Below, piece by piece: positions 8,425-10,710 of a DNA stretch of 10,710 nt; within the stretch, counting starts at the first letter, position 1; every line of letters starts with the position of its first letter. The notes under the pieces were generated by a model. The model had not been told where the DNA came from, ran no database searches, and saw only the letters and a list, made by a program, of their open reading frames with translations. Source of the stretch: Euperipatoides rowelli (taxonomy: Eukaryota; Onychophora; Udeonychophora; Euonychophora; Peripatopsidae); NCBI GenBank assembly GCA_003024985.2, contig PXIH01S0067812.1. One strand, given 5' to 3'. The position numbers were made by a program, and so were the translations under genes.

Positions 8425-8434
8425 AACAGAGTTA
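8425..8434. repeat. Target-site duplication, right
   Basis: aacagagtta after the A-rich tail, matching 8188-8197. Confidence 0.65.
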
Positions 8435-8664
8435 AAGTTTATATTTGATTTCACATTGTATAATGTACTTAAATTTTGTTATTTCAATAAACATAATAAT
8501 ATTAAAGATAGTCTAAACAAAAATGTAGATTGCATAAGCAAATGCCTGGGATGAATAGCTCATGATTGATGGCCTACTCTACAGTAAGATAATATAAATA
8601 ATAAGTTGCATTTCATTATTTTTTCTAGCTTTATATTACAGTAGAAGAGTAATCTTATGATATG

Positions 8665-8830
8665 TCGAGGTTGGTAGTTCAGTCAGGAGCATGCAGGACT
8701 GCCAAATCTCAAGACATGTAGCCCTTGGACAGGTTTGATCCGGGGTGGCGGGGGGGTAGTGCCAGTACCTCTCCAGTTTTTTTCTATTCCCAGTTGAAAG
8801 GTGGTTTTTTTCATGAAAGTGATCATTAAA
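8665..8830 (+). mobile_element. tRNA-derived SINE-like element
   Basis: Box A is at 8672-8687 (tggtagttcagtcagg) and box B at 8732-8742 (ggtttgatccg), about 45 bases apart. The D-arm part ttcagtcagNagc is shared with the head at 105-300, but the rest of the head is different. After box B comes a G-rich stretch at about 8743-8757 and a T-rich body, without a clear copy of the core found in the other two SINEs. The ends are not resolved and I see no duplication. It is either a diverged relative or a separate tRNA-derived family. It could not fold as an intact tRNA. Confidence 0.55.
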
Positions 8831-8902
8831 ATCCTAAATATACATAAATTTGCTGCTGTAGCCTGGGTCTTAATATGGTTATGCCAGAGGTGTTAACACA
8901 GT

Positions 8903-10050
8903 ACTTATTAAGAACCACCTTAGACATCACACAGAAGAAATTCACAGATGAAGATATTCGTCTTTGATTATGCATCCAAGATAGAAGAATTTTAGACTTG
9001 TATTGCACTTATTAAGAACCACATCAGACTTTACACAGAAGAAATCCACAGATGAGATCTTTGTCTTTGCTTATGCATCCAAGGTAGAAGATTGAAGACT
9101 TGTATTGCACTTATTAAGTACCACCTGAGACTTTAAATAGAAGAAATTCACAGATGAATATCTTCATCATTGATTATTCATCCAAGATAGAAGATTAAAG
9201 ACTTGTATTGTACTTATTAAGAACAATCTCAGACTCTACACAGAGGAAATCCACAGATGAAGATCTTAATCTTCGATTATGCATCTGTATTGTTATCTTG
9301 TATTGCACTTATTAAAAAACACGTCAGACTTTACTCAGATAAAATCCATAGATGAAGATCTTTGTCTTCGATTATGCTACAAGATAGAATATTGAAGACC
9401 TTTATTGCACTTATTAATAACCACCTCAGACTTTAAACAGAAGAAATCTACAGACGAATATATTTGTCTTCCATTATGCATCCGAGATAGAATAATGAAG
9501 ACTTGTATTGTAGTTAATAAGAACCACCTCAGACTTTACTCAGAAGAAATCCACAGATGAAGATCTTCATCTTTGATTATGCATCCGAGATAGAAGATTG
9601 TTATCTTGTATTNTCCGAGATAGAAGATTGTTATCTTGTATTGCACTTATTAAGAACCACCTCAGACTTTATTCAGAAGACATCCACAGATGAAGATCTT
9701 CATCTTCAATTAAGTATCCAAGATAGAAGATTGAAGAATTGTATTGCACTTATTAAGAACCACTTCAGACTTTACTCAGAAAAAATCCACAGATGAAGAT
9801 CTTTGTCTTCAATTATGCATCTGAGATAGAAGAATATTATATTACATTGCACATATTAAGAACCACCTCATACTTTACACAGAAGAAATCCAAAGAAGAA
9901 GATCTTAGTCTTTGATTATGCATTTGAGAGAGAAGGTTGTTATTGTGTATTGCACTTATTAAGAACCACATTAAACTTTACACAGAAGACATCCACAGAT
10001 GAAGATCTTCATCTTCGATTATGCATCCAAGAGAGAAGATTGTTATCTTG
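8903..10050 (+). repeat. Tandem array, 103-bp monomer, 11 copies
   Basis: Monomers start (acttattaag or variant) at 8903, 9007, 9109, 9212, 9307, 9409, 9512, 9645, 9748, 9851 and 9954, so the usual period is 102-104 bases. Exceptions are 95 in the fourth copy (internal loss) and 133 in the seventh (30 extra bases around the N). Each has acttattaagaaccacctc, agaagaaatccacagatgaa, a palindromic gaagatctt core, then gattatgcatcc and gatagaagatt. Three copies keep a perfect 18-base palindrome (agatgaagatcttcatct). The period is not divisible by three and stops are frequent, so it does not encode a repeat protein. It could be a short satellite or the internal repeat block of a non-autonomous element. 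Confidence 0.95.
9584..9642 (+). other. Duplicated contig ends around an N
   Basis: The 29 bases before the N at 9613 (tccgagatagaagattg then ttatcttgtatt) are repeated exactly after it. The monomer containing it is 133 bases, exactly 30 more than 103. This is what two overlapping contig ends joined by a single N produce. Confidence 0.85.
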
Positions 10051-10080
10051 AAATTTATTATTATTATTTTAAAAAATAAT

Positions 10081-10150
10081 CATGAGAGAGCAGGCTGTCA
10101 CTATATTTATTATATATTTGAATATTCTAATTTGCTGTTAACATTGCAGG
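10081..10150 (+). repeat. 70-bp direct repeat, copy 1
   Basis: catgagagagcaggctgtca at the left and gttaacattgcagg at the right, matching 10226-10295 over its full 70 bases with few differences. The right end resembles a 3' splice site (gttaacattgcag|g). Confidence 0.85.
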
Positions 10151-10225
10151 AAAAAGTGTCATTATGCACAAGTCCAACACGTCCAACTGTTTAAGTACCA
10201 CATAATTCTGTTATCAAGTTACAGT

Positions 10226-10295
10226 CGTGAGAGAGCAGGCTGTCAGGACATTTATTGTATATTTGAATATTCAAATTTTCTGTTAACATTGCAGG
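10226..10295 (+). repeat. 70-bp direct repeat, copy 2
   Basis: cgtgagagagcaggctgtca to gttaacattgcagg. It has the same length as copy 1, starting 145 bases later. An imperfect inverted counterpart of its left end lies at 10338-10355. Confidence 0.85.
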
Positions 10296-10337
10296 TATTT
10301 ATTTATTTGTTACTTGTGTTATATTTGAATTTGGAAC

Positions 10338-10355
10338 TGACAGCTCTCTCTCATT
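10338..10355 (-). repeat. Inverted partner of the 70-bp repeat ends
   Basis: tgacagctctctctcatt is close to the reverse complement of catgagagagcaggctgtca, with a small deletion. With 10081-10100 or 10226-10245 it could form terminal inverted repeats of a small element. The match is imperfect and short. Confidence 0.45.
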
Positions 10356-10586
10356 GACTTATTACTGTTTTTAAGGCATAATTCAAATGTATGTACAAAG
10401 TCTCAGAAAAATTCATGTCTAATATGTAATATTAAGGTAGGAATTAATGCTAACGCACTGTGTTGTGATGCGTGTTTAGGCTGGAGTCACTCTGATTGTT
10501 TGGGTATCCCACCTAATGTTTATATGTTTTTACAGAGTGACAACGATTTATGGTTGTGCTCTATAGCCCCATTCACACGGGATTAA
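10341..10586 (+). pseudogene. Degenerate PHD zinc finger relic
   Basis: A frame open from 10341 to the stop at 10584-10586 encodes CLIC (10416-10427), then ALCCDAC, WSHSDCLGIPP and, after a short spacer, WLC (10551-10559). The order Cys2-Cys2-His-Cys-then-WxC is the C4HC3 pattern of a PHD finger. The last Cys of the expected WxCxxC is missing (WLCSIAPF), where a palindromic element begins. PHD fingers bind histone tails in chromatin proteins, and related fingers are also found in proteins of some invertebrate non-LTR retrotransposons. Given the setting, the second origin is more likely. There is no start codon or exon structure I can defend, although a gttttt-acag acceptor-like site precedes SDNDLW. 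Confidence 0.6.
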
Positions 10587-10665
10587 AATTTTACTCTACT
10601 CTAGAGTAAAATTTTATCAGAGTAAAAAGTAACTTTTTACTTGCATTCATACGTTCATAGTGGAC
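10566..10665. repeat. Palindrome-rich element (two hairpins between related ends)
   Basis: Hairpin one has taaaattttactct (10584-10597) and its exact reverse complement (10603-10616) with a 5-base loop; with one bulge it extends to gat...atc. Hairpin two pairs agtaaaaag (10621-10629) with ctttttact (10633-10641). The block is bracketed by cattcacacg (10571-10580) and cattcatacg (10644-10653), a near-exact direct repeat. This could be a small non-autonomous element inserted in the PHD relic, or simply a foldback region. Confidence 0.6.
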
Positions 10666-10710
10666 TTTTCTTTTCCCAAGGGTGTCAGGGAAATGACATT
10701 TTTTATTATG

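Noticed and set aside
8665-8760. Possible tRNA gene
   Set aside because: Boxes A and B are present but the arms do not pair into a cloverleaf; a SINE head fits better.
8826-9008. 60-codon minus-strand frame
   Set aside because: It lies partly in the first tandem monomer and has no motif or conservation in the other monomers.
9557-9796. 79-codon frame in the tandem array
   Set aside because: It spans the duplicated contig ends and N, and the 103-bp period changes frame from copy to copy.
8903-10050. CRISPR-like array
   Set aside because: There is no alternation of short identical repeats and unique spacers. Whole monomers repeat, and the sequence is eukaryotic.

Overview
The window is AT-rich, non-coding eukaryotic DNA with no intact gene. 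Its content (tRNA-derived SINEs, RTE-type reverse transcriptase debris, a PHD-finger relic, a satellite-like array and poly(A)-tailed insertions) fits an invertebrate animal genome. A mollusc is my best guess, but nothing in the sequence proves it. Five single N bases (1824, 3274, 4571, 6891, 9613) look like contig joins rather than miscalls, so order and adjacency across them are not certain.

Layout. 1-173 holds tandem 79-bp modules resembling the 5' half of a tRNA-derived SINE head, running into a SINE with boxes A and B. 301-1877 is AT-rich with no recognisable gene. 1878-1967 is a perfect 39-bp inverted repeat with a 12-nt loop. 2308-3273 (A1) and 5407-6609 (A2) are two direct copies of a roughly 965-bp sequence; A2 carries a 242-bp SINE with a 10-bp target-site duplication, and A1 preserves the empty site. 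Each A copy is followed, at different distances, by a second repeat of about 108 bp (B1 4572-4680, B2 6688-6795) and then by more 79-bp modules. This suggests a larger duplication with one copy rearranged, or two haplotypes laid end to end by the assembler. Between A1 and B1 lies about 1.3 kb flanked by Ns, with a possible transposase helix-turn-helix relic. 5097-5282 (minus) has a possible Cys-rich protein fragment.

6893-7372 is a frameshifted relic of an RTE-clade reverse transcriptase. 8198-8424 is a short retrotransposed insertion with matching 10-bp flanks. 8665-8830 is another SINE-like element. 8903-10050 is an 11-copy tandem array with a 103-bp monomer and a palindromic core. The right end holds two 70-bp direct repeats with an inverted partner, a degenerate PHD zinc finger and a palindrome-rich element.

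No operon or pathway is present. The parts are related through mobile-element history: two of the SINEs share one head and one central core, and the RT and PHD fragments are the kind of protein relics left by non-LTR retrotransposons.
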